A DNA stretch of 64,000 nt, taken from positions 496,001 to 560,000 of the forward strand of contig BDSL01000044.1 of the NCBI GenBank assembly GCA_003116995.1, read 5' to 3'. A program made the translations under genes and the position numbers. This DNA comes from Yamagishiella unicocca. Taxonomy: Eukaryota; Chlorophyta; Chlorophyceae; Chlamydomonadales; Volvocaceae. Positions 25,101 through 34,521 of this stretch are shown here, piece by piece; position 1 is the first letter of the stretch, and every line of letters begins with the position of its first letter. The notes under the pieces were generated by a model. That model was not told the origin of the DNA, searched no databases, and saw only the letters and a list, made by a program, of their open reading frames with translations.

Positions 25101-26162
25101 CCTCATCACCCTCCCCTCCTCATCTTCCCCTTGCCGCTCCCCTCCCCTCCCCTCCAGTAGCCTGCACGCGCGTCCAGGTGTCCGAAGGCTATGCACCAGC
25201 TACACTTCCCATGTCGAGTTACCGGTTCTTTTTTGTCCCTCCCCTCCCCTCCACCTCACCCAGGGTAGCCACGATGTACTGTGTGGGCACCACCATGAGC
25301 AGCAGCTCGCTACGCCCCACCACCTCGCCCAGGTCGGTGGAGGCGCGCAGGGAGGGGGGGCAGGGGGAGCCCGCCAGGTACACGGTGTTTTCGTGGACCG
25401 TGTTGATGGCGTCCACGGTGGCCGACCCGCGGGCCCACAGCACGGTGTCGTGGCCCATGCGCGCACAGTGGATGGCCTGGAGAGTTTGGGGGGGGGGGTA
25501 CAAGAACCGTTTACGCGACGGGACAGGACAGTTGGCGCATGGTCGTCGTTGGCGCATGGAGCGTTTGGGTTTTTTTTAAGAGAATCCGCGAATCCACGGC
25601 CGACAAACCGAGGGCGTTGGGGGGTTGGGTGCCCCGGGGTGTTGGGGGGTTAGGGGGAGTGCCCGTTTTGGGGGCCTCGGGTGTGGTCCGGAAGGGATCC
25701 TGCGGTGTCTGACTAAGGGCTGCCGGCCCCCGAAACCAAGCGGGGCTGCCACCCCCGCACCTGCGCTGCCGCGCCAGCCCAACTGACTTGCCGTGTGGCA
25801 CCATGGCGGATCACGGGTCGCCCACAGACTTGTCGTATCGCGGCGGTCATTCGTCTGCCCGCTTTGCGAGTCGTGCAGGCGTTTCTCCAGGCGTTACCCT
25901 TCACCGTCCCCTCCTTGCCCAGAAGCAGAACCCCACCCCCAACCCGCTGTAGACCTCACCAGCGCTGTGCCCCACGAGCCGCCGCCCAGCACCCCAACCT
26001 GCAGGCACGCGCAAAGGGAGCTGAGCGGTGGCAGCTTCGCCGCGTCGCTCCCTGAGGAGCCGCTGAGCCGGCTTGACTGAGGACAATATCCAGCGCGTAC
26101 AGCCAAACCTTTGTAATCTCGTGGCCCTGGTCGGTCATTCCTGAAGACGAGCAAGCGGGCAT
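22103..26162 (-). CDS. Glycerol-3-phosphate dehydrogenase (NAD+), C-terminal membrane tail
   Basis: The enzyme reduces dihydroxyacetone phosphate to sn-glycerol-3-phosphate for glycerol and lipid synthesis or redox shuttling. Nine exons join in frame to 456 residues: 26162-26109 (tentative), 25998-25960, 25476-25260, 24703-24498, 24342-24159, 23846-23748, 23159-23092, 22801-22684, 22488-22103. Seen: Rossmann motif [37 protein letters not shown], the catalytic-lysine region [48 protein letters not shown], and substrate-binding [14 protein letters not shown]. After the usual end ([10 protein letters not shown]) about 100 extra residues follow. They are Ala/Pro/Gly-rich and end in one hydrophobic segment, [19 protein letters not shown], with a short basic tail RWRGKST, which looks like a tail anchor. 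No N-terminal phosphatase domain, known in some algal GPDHs, was found. The first exon uses a weak GTTTGG donor. Confidence 0.93.
23290..23410. repeat. 40-bp tandem repeat in a GPDH intron
   Basis: Three units (starts near 23290, 23330, 23370) built on GCAAGCGTACCGTTGGGCCG and GGCGGTGACGGGGGTAAC, with a few substitutions. They lie in the intron 23160-23747. Confidence 0.88.
23545..23650. repeat. Inverted-repeat element (MITE-like) in a GPDH intron
   Basis: Perfect 13-bp outer arms CCCAATCAGGCAA (23545-23557) and its complement at 23638-23650, and perfect 10-bp inner arms CAGCTCGCCA (23575-23584) and complement at 23627-23636. The CACCCACC/GGGTGGGTG centre also pairs. No clear target-site duplication was seen. 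Confidence 0.75.
24352..24412. repeat. Degenerate TTTAGGG-like tract
   Basis: Several imperfect copies of GGGTTTAGGG within 60 bp, inside the GPDH intron 24343-24497. They resemble the Chlamydomonas-type telomere unit TTTTAGGG, but spacing is irregular. Confidence 0.6.
24746..24775 (-). repeat. Intronic repeat, AACGGTTCTT family, short copy
   Basis: On the minus strand it reads CGCGTGTAAACGGGTCTTTA, sense with the GPDH gene, about 45 bp before the acceptor at 24704. It is shorter and more diverged than the copies at 15369 and 25482. Confidence 0.55.
24782..24850. repeat. 19-bp tandem repeat in a GPDH intron
   Basis: Three full units of a 19-bp sequence starting GTGCAGGGAGGGGGAGGAG and a partial fourth, in the intron 24704-25259. 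On the transcribed strand it is pyrimidine-rich. Confidence 0.88.
25482..25560 (-). repeat. Intronic repeat, AACGGTTCTT family, ends near acceptor
   Basis: Minus-strand copy, sense with GPDH, in the intron 25477-25959. It reads CCATGCGCCAACTGTCCTGT, then CGCGTAAACGGTTCTTGTAC, then a C tract leading directly into the acceptor CTCTCCAG. Confidence 0.8.
25578..25615 (-). repeat. Intronic repeat, GGCCGTGGATTCGCGG family
   Basis: Copy in the same GPDH intron, sense with the gene: TTTGTCGGCCGTGGATTCGC followed by GGATTCTCTT. Copies with the same orientation relative to their gene are at 35524-35560, 53971-54010 and 55467-55500. Confidence 0.85.
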
Positions 26163-27082
26163 TCCTTGGAAGGGCTCGTGCAAGTAATGAGGAGGCGTTT
26201 CGCAGGCTACGGGTCGAAGCCGGAGAGAAAACACTTTGCTTAACGCTGATCGTCAACAATTGCACCGTAGCAGAGCCAACAAGGGTACTAACACGCAGGC
26301 GACCTTAGCGCTTTGGTCGCACATCACCAACTGTTGGCGTATTGGCCGCGAAACGTTCACCCGATATGCCAGTGCATCGACGTAATTGATTAAAACTTTC
26401 ACAGCTGGGGTTGTTACCGGTAAATTTTCCATTGTCGTACTGATAGTTCAGGCCCTATGGCCTCGATAATAGTTAATTGTGTTTGTGTCCTTTTTTCACA
26501 ACCTGCATGAAATCCTCGCATAACTCTTGAACCTGTCCATCGCTCTCTTTACTTTGACGTTCTCAGCTGTCGCGAATCCTCACGCGTAACCATGCGGCCT
26601 GAGAGTAAGGTTTGGGGGGCATGGTGTTTGACTGTTAAGGGTGCATTCCGATTAACCGCACCGTCCTGTGTTCCACAGACTCAGCGGAGACGCGACTTGC
26701 TGTGCTGACAAGGCAGTTGTGTGCAGGTCCTACAAGCGGAGGCTTATGGGAGCATGTCCAGCAGGTATGCGAGGCGTATAGCCGTCAATTGGGGCGCCGA
26801 CGATTGGATGGTTAGATGCGAGAAAGGGTGTCGGCGGTAGTTTCGGCATGGGTGACGAAAGCACTTCCGACGACAACGTCCTTCCCGACGATTGCGGGAA
26901 GGGCCCCCGATGAGTCCGTGGCTTGGCCTGGAATCTCCTTTATCTTGCCAAATATAGCTCAAGGGTAGAGCGCCAGGGTTGGGTCTGCTTTCCTGGACTG
27001 GGGTTCGTCAAACAGCCATCGCGACGGTTGTCTACTCAGACCACCAAACATACCAGACGGCGCATTTTCACCCAGCCGTTAC
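26163..27082. promoter_or_regulatory. Divergent upstream region, GPDH / aspartate aminotransferase
   Basis: About 920 bp between the two proposed start codons. It is the most AT-rich stretch of the neighbourhood (26260-26720). No repeat or known motif stands out. Either gene's true first exon could lie here, since both 5' ends were chosen by frame and splice logic only. Confidence 0.4.
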
Positions 27083-30000
27083 ATGCCAAAGCCTCTGCTC
27101 CTTAGCGGCTGGTCATGTACATTCCGCAACTTTGTTAGCAGGCGCAGCCCGACGGTGCCGTTGACGGGCGCACGATCCAGCCCGCACGCCTGATCTGGAG
27201 ACACCCAACATAGCACAATTCCTTCCCCCAATCTACATGTTAACCTCTTATCGGGCCATGGTCGTATTTTCTGCGCGCGCAGGCCCCGCCGGACCCCATC
27301 ATCGGCGTCACCGATGCCTGGCGTGCCGACCCCGACCCTCGCAAATTGAACCTGGGCGTGGGCGCTTACCGCACTGAGGTGCGCACCTTAAATACCACGT
27401 CAACCCCACCGCTACCTGCTTCTCCACCTCACCGCACCTTATTCCAATGCTATCATCGCCCCGAGCTCCATAGTACCCACAGTTGCCCTGGGACCCAATC
27501 CACACGGGGCGTATGCCTTCCTCAGTCAGCGCTGATTTACCCATCCTTGATCGCCGCGGAGCTCGGACCGCTGCCATTCCGCAATGATGTCATGATAGGA
27601 ATGCCACCCTCTTGCCTGATGTCCCTTATCGTTGTCGCCCCCCCCGCTGCGGCCTACCTGCGCCACTGCAGGAGGGGAAGCCGTATGTGCTGCTCGCCGT
27701 GAGGGAGGCGGAGCAGCAGATCCTGGCGGACCCCGCCATGAACAAGGTGAGAGGTGGAGGTCGTTGCTGCTGCTGTTGCTGCTGCGGGGCCGGGAAGGTG
27801 GGGGACCGCGGGGCCCACAAGATGGACAAGAGAGGCGGCTGGGTACCCAGAACCCAACCAACCCAACTGCCCTCTCCCGCCCGCCCAATTCCGCCCGCCC
27901 GCCCAATTCCGCCCGTCAGGAGTACCTGCCCATATCGGGCAACCCCGAGTTCTGTCGCCTCAGCCGCGCGCTGGCTCTGGGGGCCTCCAGCGCGGCAGTG
28001 CAGGAGGGCCGGGTGGCCACCGTCCAGGCGTTGTCGGGTAGGGCGCGGCGGGGAAGGGCCGGGATGAGGCTCGACAGCAGCGGGGGCCCTATGGGTGCTC
28101 CTGATTAGGACCCCATCAGCAGGTAAATAGGCACTCAAGAAGGGACGCGTACTTGCCAGCGTCTGACCCTGGGGCCCCATCGTAGCGCCATTGACAACCT
28201 GCCAACCACCCACGCACCTCGTAACCACCCGCGTTGCGTCCGCCCTCCGCGCATCGCTCCCCAACCGCTGCCAACCGCTGCCAACCGCTTCCCAACCACC
28301 CGCAGGCACCGGCGCGCTCCGTGTGGGTGCCGAGTACCTGTCCGCCCACCTGCCCTCCGCCAACCCGCGAGTGGTGTACCTGCCCAGCCCCTCCTGGGGG
28401 AACCACAAGACCATTTTCGCCAAGTCGGGGTTCCAGGTGCGAGGGGGGGGCATAAAGACCGGGTACACGACATAGGTATACTAGCTGGCGCAGGTGCGAC
28501 GGGGAGGGGGCAGCGGGAGTTTGTGAGGGAGGGGGAGGCGCGCATGGAGGGACGAAGAGCGGCAAGAAAGGTGGGAGGTGGGAGGGGAAACTGAGAGGCG
28601 GGGCCGCTTCTAGTTGCAGCAGTTGGGTGCCCCGTTGTCGGCGTCTTGAAGCAATTACCGGGCACTGTAGTAGGAGGGAGGGCTGCGGCCACAGCCGCCA
28701 CCGCCACTGCCCCACCGCCCTGCGCCGCCACCGCCCCATCACCCTCTGCGTCCACCAGCTCCATCTCCCACCACCACCACCGCCTCCCGCGCCGCGCCCC
28801 GCCCCCGATCTCAAGGTTGCACACTCAAACGCGTGTCCCAAAACTATTTGTCGGCTAGCTTCTGTCCTCCGTCTCCCGTGTCATCTAACCGGGTCTTCTC
28901 GCCCCCCTCCCAACCCGCCTCACCATGCCCTTATCCGAAGCCTATGCGCCAGCAACACTTCCCACGTCGAGTAACCGGATCCTTCTTTGCAAATCCCCAA
29001 CCTGCAGGTCCGCGAGTACCGCTACTTCGCCCCGGCCACCCGCGGACTCGACTTCGCCGGCATGGTCGCCGACCTGTCCGCGGCGCCACCCGGGGCGGTG
29101 CTGCTGCTGCATGCGTGCGCTCACAACCCCACCGGGGTGGACCCCTCCCTGGAGCAGTGGCAGCAGCTGCTGGCGCTGGCCACCGAGAAGAAGCTGGTCA
29201 CCTTCTTCGACATGGCGTACCAGGTGGGTGGTTGAGGCGCGATGAGTGGGAGGGTGGCTGAGGAAGCGGGGGAGCGGGGGAATTGGGTAAGACCCGTGGG
29301 TCGGCACTGACCCGCTTGGGGAGAGGGTGTGTGTGTGGGTAACTCCGAAAGCTTGCGGCGCTATCGATATTAGCCTTGCGATTCGGGTTTGAGGGAGTCC
29401 AGGAGGGATAAAGATGCTCTTAAGACAGTGTCCTCCGCGCTCTCCTGTTGGTGACGCCGATGATGATGGTCATGATGGTGATGGTGGTCATGATGTCGTG
29501 TGTTGTCCCGCGGACACCCTACTCCTCGCTGACCCTAGGGTTTTGCCAGCGGCGACGTGGACGCCGACGCTGCGGCTGTGAGGCTGTTCCTGGCCGCGGG
29601 CCTGGAGCTGGTGCTGGCGCAGTCGTTCGCCAAGAACATGGGGCTGTACGGCGAGCGGGCGGGCGCACTGAGTGTCGTGTGCAGGTGCGTGGGTGGTTTG
29701 AAGGGAAACCCGTAAGTGGGCATTAAAAGATGAAACCGACACGAGGAACGTGTGCAGGTGGGTGGGTGTGGCCCCACAACGGCAGGGGCGGGTGGTGTGT
29801 GGACGAAGGGCGGTTCCTCGGTTATCATGGTCTTGGTGTGTGTTGGGTGTGAAGCACCGTCTTCGCTCAGGACGGCACCGCGGGGCTGCAACGTTGCAAC
29901 ATACATAATATTCGCATATATAATATATACGGGGCCGACTGACGTTGTTGGTGTTGGTGCTCGCTCCCATCTCCACGCAAGTTTGCGATTTGCAAGGCGA

Positions 30001-31246
30001 CTATATATATGTATATATCATATATATACGGTATATATCATATGCTGTTACAAAACGAAACCGCTTTGCGTTCGGAACGCTTATGTTTGCGTATGTATTC
30101 GGGGAACTTTGGTATAAGGCCCACATTCCTGTGCGTCCACGCCCCGTGGCCTAGTGCACCAAGCCCTAACGCCGTACCTCACGCTCACCCCGCTGCCCGC
30201 ACCGGCGGCTCCCCTCCGCCGCCGCGATTCTGCTGCCCGCAGGAGCAAGGAGGTGACAGGCCGCGTGGAGTCGCAGCTCAAGCTCGTCATCCGGCCCATG
30301 TACTCCAACCCTCCCATGCACGGAGCCGCCATTGCCGCCAGGGTCATGTCGGACCCCCGGCTGTGTGAGCTGTGGAAGGTCAGTGCGGCGGCCAGCTGCA
30401 CCGCATCGCACAGGCTGGGGGCGAGTTGGGTTCCGGGGGATAGTCGGTCCACGCAGCCGGTGTCGTGGAACAATCCGCCAAGCCCCAGTGCATCCCAAAC
30501 GACCTCTGGCGAGAAACGACCTCTGGCGAGCCAACCAAGAACCAACCCCGTGTATGACGTGTTCCTTAATTCCCCACGCAAAACCCCCTCCCCCCGCTCA
30601 CGCAAAACCCCCTTCCCCCGCTCACGTGAAACCCCCTCCCCCCGCTCACTCGAACACACACACCCCGCTCTCGTGTCCTGCTTGTCGGCTGCTGCAGGAG
30701 GAGCTCCGCGGCATGGCGGAGCGCATCAAGGCCATGCGGCGGGTGCTGTACGACCAGCTGGTGGCGCGCGGCGTGCCCGGCGACTGGAGCTTCGTGCTCA
30801 AGCAGATCGGCATGTTCAGCTTCACGGGTGAGGAAGACGGCCTCTCATCCGCCCCGCTGCCCGCCAAAGCCTCAGCCCGCGCTGCCTGCCGCCGGCAGCC
30901 TGGCGCGTGCCGTTTCGCTCTGCCTGGTTTCGGCGCGCCCGCCCGCTCGGATAATAGGATTCCTCTTTCGTACACGGGTTTTCCTTGCAGCCCGCTCGGA
31001 TGGCGGGCTCTTAGGGGCCTTCCGGGACCAGCGCCATATGCCACTGCTCCTCCGCCGCCCTCGACCTCCAGCCCCCACCCCCATGCACCCCCATGCGCAG
31101 GCATGACGAGGCAGCAGTGCGAGCTGCTGGGCAGCAAGTGGCACGTGCACCTCACACTGGACGGCCGCATCTCCATGGCCGGCCTCTCCGCCGCCACGGC
31201 GCCCTACCTGGCGGAAGCCATCAGCGATGTCGTACGCTCCGCCTAG
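27083..31246 (+). CDS. Aspartate aminotransferase, probably mitochondrial
   Basis: A PLP enzyme interconverting aspartate and 2-oxoglutarate with oxaloacetate and glutamate. Ten exons join in frame to 421 residues: 27083-27154, 27283-27378, 27672-27746, 27920-28037, 28306-28436, 29008-29223, 29539-29684, 30243-30378, 30698-30827, 31101-31246. Seen: [54 protein letters not shown] (the NPTG motif), [14 protein letters not shown] (PLP-phenol Asp/Tyr), and [17 protein letters not shown] with the Schiff-base lysine. The C-terminal [17 protein letters not shown] and DGRISMAGL carry substrate-arginine-region residues. The tentative first exon [20 protein letters not shown] is basic and lacks acidic residues, like a mitochondrial presequence; exon phase supports it. 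Length and motifs fit eukaryotic-type AAT. Intron 7 holds a TATATA-rich patch (29895-30050). Confidence 0.95.
28861..28910 (+). repeat. Intronic repeat, CTGCCCTCC family
   Basis: Copy in AAT intron 5, sense: TCTGTCCTCCGTCTCCCGTG, then TCATCTAACCGGGTCTTCTC. It is about 100 bp upstream of the acceptor at 29007. Confidence 0.7.
28938..28990 (+). repeat. Intronic repeat, CACTTCCCATGTCGAG family
   Basis: Sense copy in AAT intron 5: GAAGCCTATGCGCCAGCAAC, then CACTTCCCACGTCGAGTAAC and CGGATCCTT. Related copies occur at 25183-25235 (antisense in a GPDH intron), 49975-50035 (antisense in the cyclase-like gene) and 53195-53250 (beyond the RanBPM-like gene). Confidence 0.7.
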
Positions 31247-31705
31247 GACCAACGGTCCGGCGGGGGTCCCTTTGGGGCGGTCTGCATTCGTGCGCGTTTG
31301 CGGGTTTCGTTATTCTTTTGGTTCGTGCCGTTTTGTTGTGCGGGTTTGCGGGCTGTGCGGCGTTCGTGAGATCCGTCCATACCGCGCAAATGATTATTTG
31401 GATGTAGGAGTGGTATAATGGCTGGAGGGCCGTCAGCATCATGACTGCACGCCTTGGCTGCGGAGAGACGCAAGGGAGGCGGTGTTGGTGATGGGGCCCA
31501 AATTGTGGGTGCGCTGTAGTGGTGGAGATGATGCGGGCAGGCGGCTAGGGCGTGGGCGTTGTGTGCAAGTGGCGGTAGTGACGGGAAACAGCAGGTGTGG
31601 CCCAAGGCCCCTGTGTGTTCCGGCGGAGTTACGGGCGGCGGTGCGTGCATCGCATGCGTGCATCGCATGGTTCGAAGGCCAGCCGTCCGTGGCATTTCGC
31701 GGTCG

Positions 31706-31710
31706 TGTAA
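31706..31710 (+). terminator. Candidate TGTAA poly(A) signal for AAT
   Basis: TGTAA is the usual poly(A) motif in Chlamydomonas and relatives. This is the first one noted after the AAT stop at 31246. Position only; no transcript evidence. Confidence 0.4.
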
Positions 31711-33161
31711 AGAATGCAGCAAACAGTTGCGAACAGACTGAAAAGTACTCCGCGTCACAACACCAAGCTAGCTTGCCGAGAAATTTGCTGCCGAGGCATT
31801 TCCGACCAAACCCCATCGTCAATCGTGGGAGCAGTGTACAGGAGTCACCAACCCTGAGCTCTTACAAGGCCTTCGTGGGGCCCGCACAACAACGGCGAGC
31901 GGTACTATCGGCCGCCGTAATGCCGCTAATCCCCCAACCTGACCCATGCTTGCTTCAGGCCTCAGGCCAGCCCTGTACTGCACATACACCATGTATTGCT
32001 ACCGCACCCGTGAACACAATTCAGATCTGCTGCTGCTACTGTCCAAGGACTTTTGCGCAGTCCTTGCGCGCAACCTGGCCACCATTCTTCCGGAACTCTT
32101 CCGTCCTGCTGCTAATATACAGACGGGGAGCCCTGACCAGACACCGCAGCCGCTGTGCAATTATAATTATATCCCAGCCGCGCCTATGATATTGAGGCAT
32201 CCATGGGGCTATACACGTCATGCGTTGTTTCTTCCCTGGATAGGCCCTCGCGCGCTGGGATTGAATAAGGCCCGCAACGCCACCTGAGGATAACTAGTCC
32301 ATCATAGGCAAAGAAGCCTTTCTCCTCCCTAAATCAATCAGATACGTTCCGACGCTCTGTTGCCAACAATGGTCACCAGTTCTCTGAACCCAATTAGGAT
32401 TGCGCCCTGCACCGTTTGGTACGGCGCTCCAATTGCCGGTACGGCACTCCACCTTCACAGCCTGGACGGCTGGACACCTGGGCGGCTTACAGCCCGGCAG
32501 CTGCTGCTATACTGCAGCTACAGCTGCTGTGGCCGAAGACGGCGGGACGCCGCAAGCAGCTGGCCGCAGGACCGCTGCCTGCAACCTTAACCCATGCCCC
32601 AAAGATGCGCACGACACGCTCTCTACGGTAAGAGAACGAACGCGCAAAACCAACACGGTATCGTGCGGGACAACGCCGTTAAGCGACGCGCAAAAACGGG
32701 CATACATGAAGGCATGATGGGTGGTGTCGCATCATGCAAAGTAATGCGCGGCATCACGCCCTTTCTTCGAGCCGTGAGCGGCGTGGGTGGGGTCTACCCG
32801 CGCCCACGCAGGAGATGCCGCACCTCCTGCACGAGGATTACCCGGCCTCCCAACGCCGCTGCGAAGGACGCCAAGCAACCGTCACATCGCAACCGGCCGA
32901 AGGGCAGGGAAGGAAGCCGCCCTCACAGCTAGGCGTCCGGCCGCCGTCCTCATCGCGCCCCGCTAAAAAGGGACCAACGGGTTCGGCAACCCACCCACCC
33001 GTCCATTATTCGCCAAACAATCCCCTCCAAACAACCCGACCTGTCCACTGTGGACAGCTGCTACCACCGTACCGATATCCAAGCTCACAACCTCTCCAAA
33101 CCGCAAAACGATTTAGCCATACTCGCTGTTGAGGGCTAAGCGACGGCACCGACGATGTCCG

Positions 33162-33199
33162 GGTCGCGGGATGACCGCGGCGACGGTCATCCCGCGACC
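33162..33199. repeat. Perfect hairpin, 16-bp arms and 6-nt loop
   Basis: Left arm GGTCGCGGGATGACCG (33162-33177), loop CGGCGA, right arm its exact complement (33184-33199). It lies in spacer DNA with no tail of thymidines and is not next to a gene end. Confidence 0.9.
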
Positions 33200-34065
33200 G
33201 GAGTTCCTCTCCGCACGAACCTTCGTCCAGACCCAACACCGTCCCCACCGACCCCAAAGCTGCGGCCTATAGAACGAGACGGACAAAAGAGCATGATACT
33301 TTCATCAACATACGCAAATACTTGCAGCACCCGCATGGGACCTTGCCTAGATCAGCGCGGGGTGGATAAGGCCCTGGTGGCGTGGCATGAGGACAGCAGA
33401 CTTGGCCAGGGCCGGATGGCCGGCCTTCCGGATCAGCCAGCCCCCCCCCCCTCGCTGGGGGGGGGGTCAGCAGACACGCAGGCGCCGCCCGCAGACACAG
33501 ACACCCCTATCGGGCCAGCATTGCTCTATTGATAACAAACTTCCAGAGGCCGCATGCCCCGGAGGCTGCTGTTGCTTACCGCGGGCCGCTTGAGGTAAGG
33601 AAGCCTTCAGTCCTCGGCGGAACTGAGGACACGGCCGCAGGCCGGCCCACATGAGACCGGATCACGGTAGCCTAGCCCGTGAGGTGAAACCCTAAATAAC
33701 ACCAAACATACGGTAACATGCATCACGAACGCACTTTGGCCGCATACGGCCAAACCGCCGTTAAACGCCTCGGAAGGCAGCCATAACACAACAGCGCTCG
33801 CCATCGCTGGCGAACAAGCAACGCAGTGCGGACGGAGGCGCAACGAGGCGAGGGCTTGGCCGCCCCGAGGACGACTGCCGCCGCCCCGAGGACGACTGCC
33901 GCCGCCCCGACCCTCGGGGCCTCGCTGCGCGCCCACGCGTGCCCACACGTGCCCACACGTGCCCACACGGGTCCCAGCTGCAAGCCCAGCCGATACGCAG
34001 CCGTGTGAACCACCGACCGCCTCCTCACACCTTATTACTACCTAGTCTAAGGTATGAGGTATACC

Positions 34066-34070
34066 TTACA
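34066..34070 (-). terminator. Candidate TGTAA poly(A) signal for the kinase gene
   Basis: TTACA on the plus strand, so TGTAA on the minus strand, about 450 nt after the kinase stop at 34522. Confidence 0.4.
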
Positions 34071-34521
34071 CCCGTCGACCGCCTCCTCAATACCTTATAC
34101 TCGCCGCCAGCCGCCCGAGCTCGACGAGGATACATAGGATCCGACGCGGCGGAGGGACGGCAGCCTGCGACCACACACCGGCCCCGCCCCCAACCCGCCG
34201 GCAGCACACTCGTCCTGCTCCCCCAAACCCCAGAAAGCCGGAACCGCCGCCGGCATTCCCCGCCCCACCCCAACCTCACCGCCCACAGCTCCGGACCGGT
34301 TGGTCTAGTCAGCCTCTGCCCATGCGCGCGCCGCTGCGGGCTGCTCGCCGGCCGGTGACTCGCGTCGTGGTCAACAGTCGGAGGGCGCTCTCAGCCTGGA
34401 CAGTCAACAGTCAGCAGTCAACGCCACGGTCCCGTCGCTGCCGCCGCCGGCACTCTCAGCCGTCAGCGTTGGCTCCTGCGCCGCTGGGCTGGGCGTCGGG
34501 TTGTTGGTGGGGGGCGTCTAG

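Larger units (their letters stand above)
31247..34521. other. Convergent spacer between AAT and protein kinase genes
   Basis: No exon could be supported in 3.3 kb. Candidate poly(A) motifs are TGTAA at 31706-31710 (AAT, 460 nt after its stop) and, on the minus strand, TGTAA at 34066-34070 (kinase, about 450 nt after its stop). It also holds a strong hairpin (33162-33199), an 18-bp repeat of CCGCCCCGAGGACGACTG (33862-33912) and a short GTGCCCACAC repeat (33938-33972). Confidence 0.5.

Noticed and set aside
26163..27082. N-terminal phosphatase domain fused to GPDH, as known in some Chlamydomonas GPDHs
   Set aside because: No phosphatase motif was found in the upstream DNA, and a short N-terminus fits phase and length.
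29895..30050. TATATA-rich patch as a promoter
   Set aside because: It lies inside intron 7 of the aminotransferase, between exons that clearly join; simple repeat sequence is the better reading.
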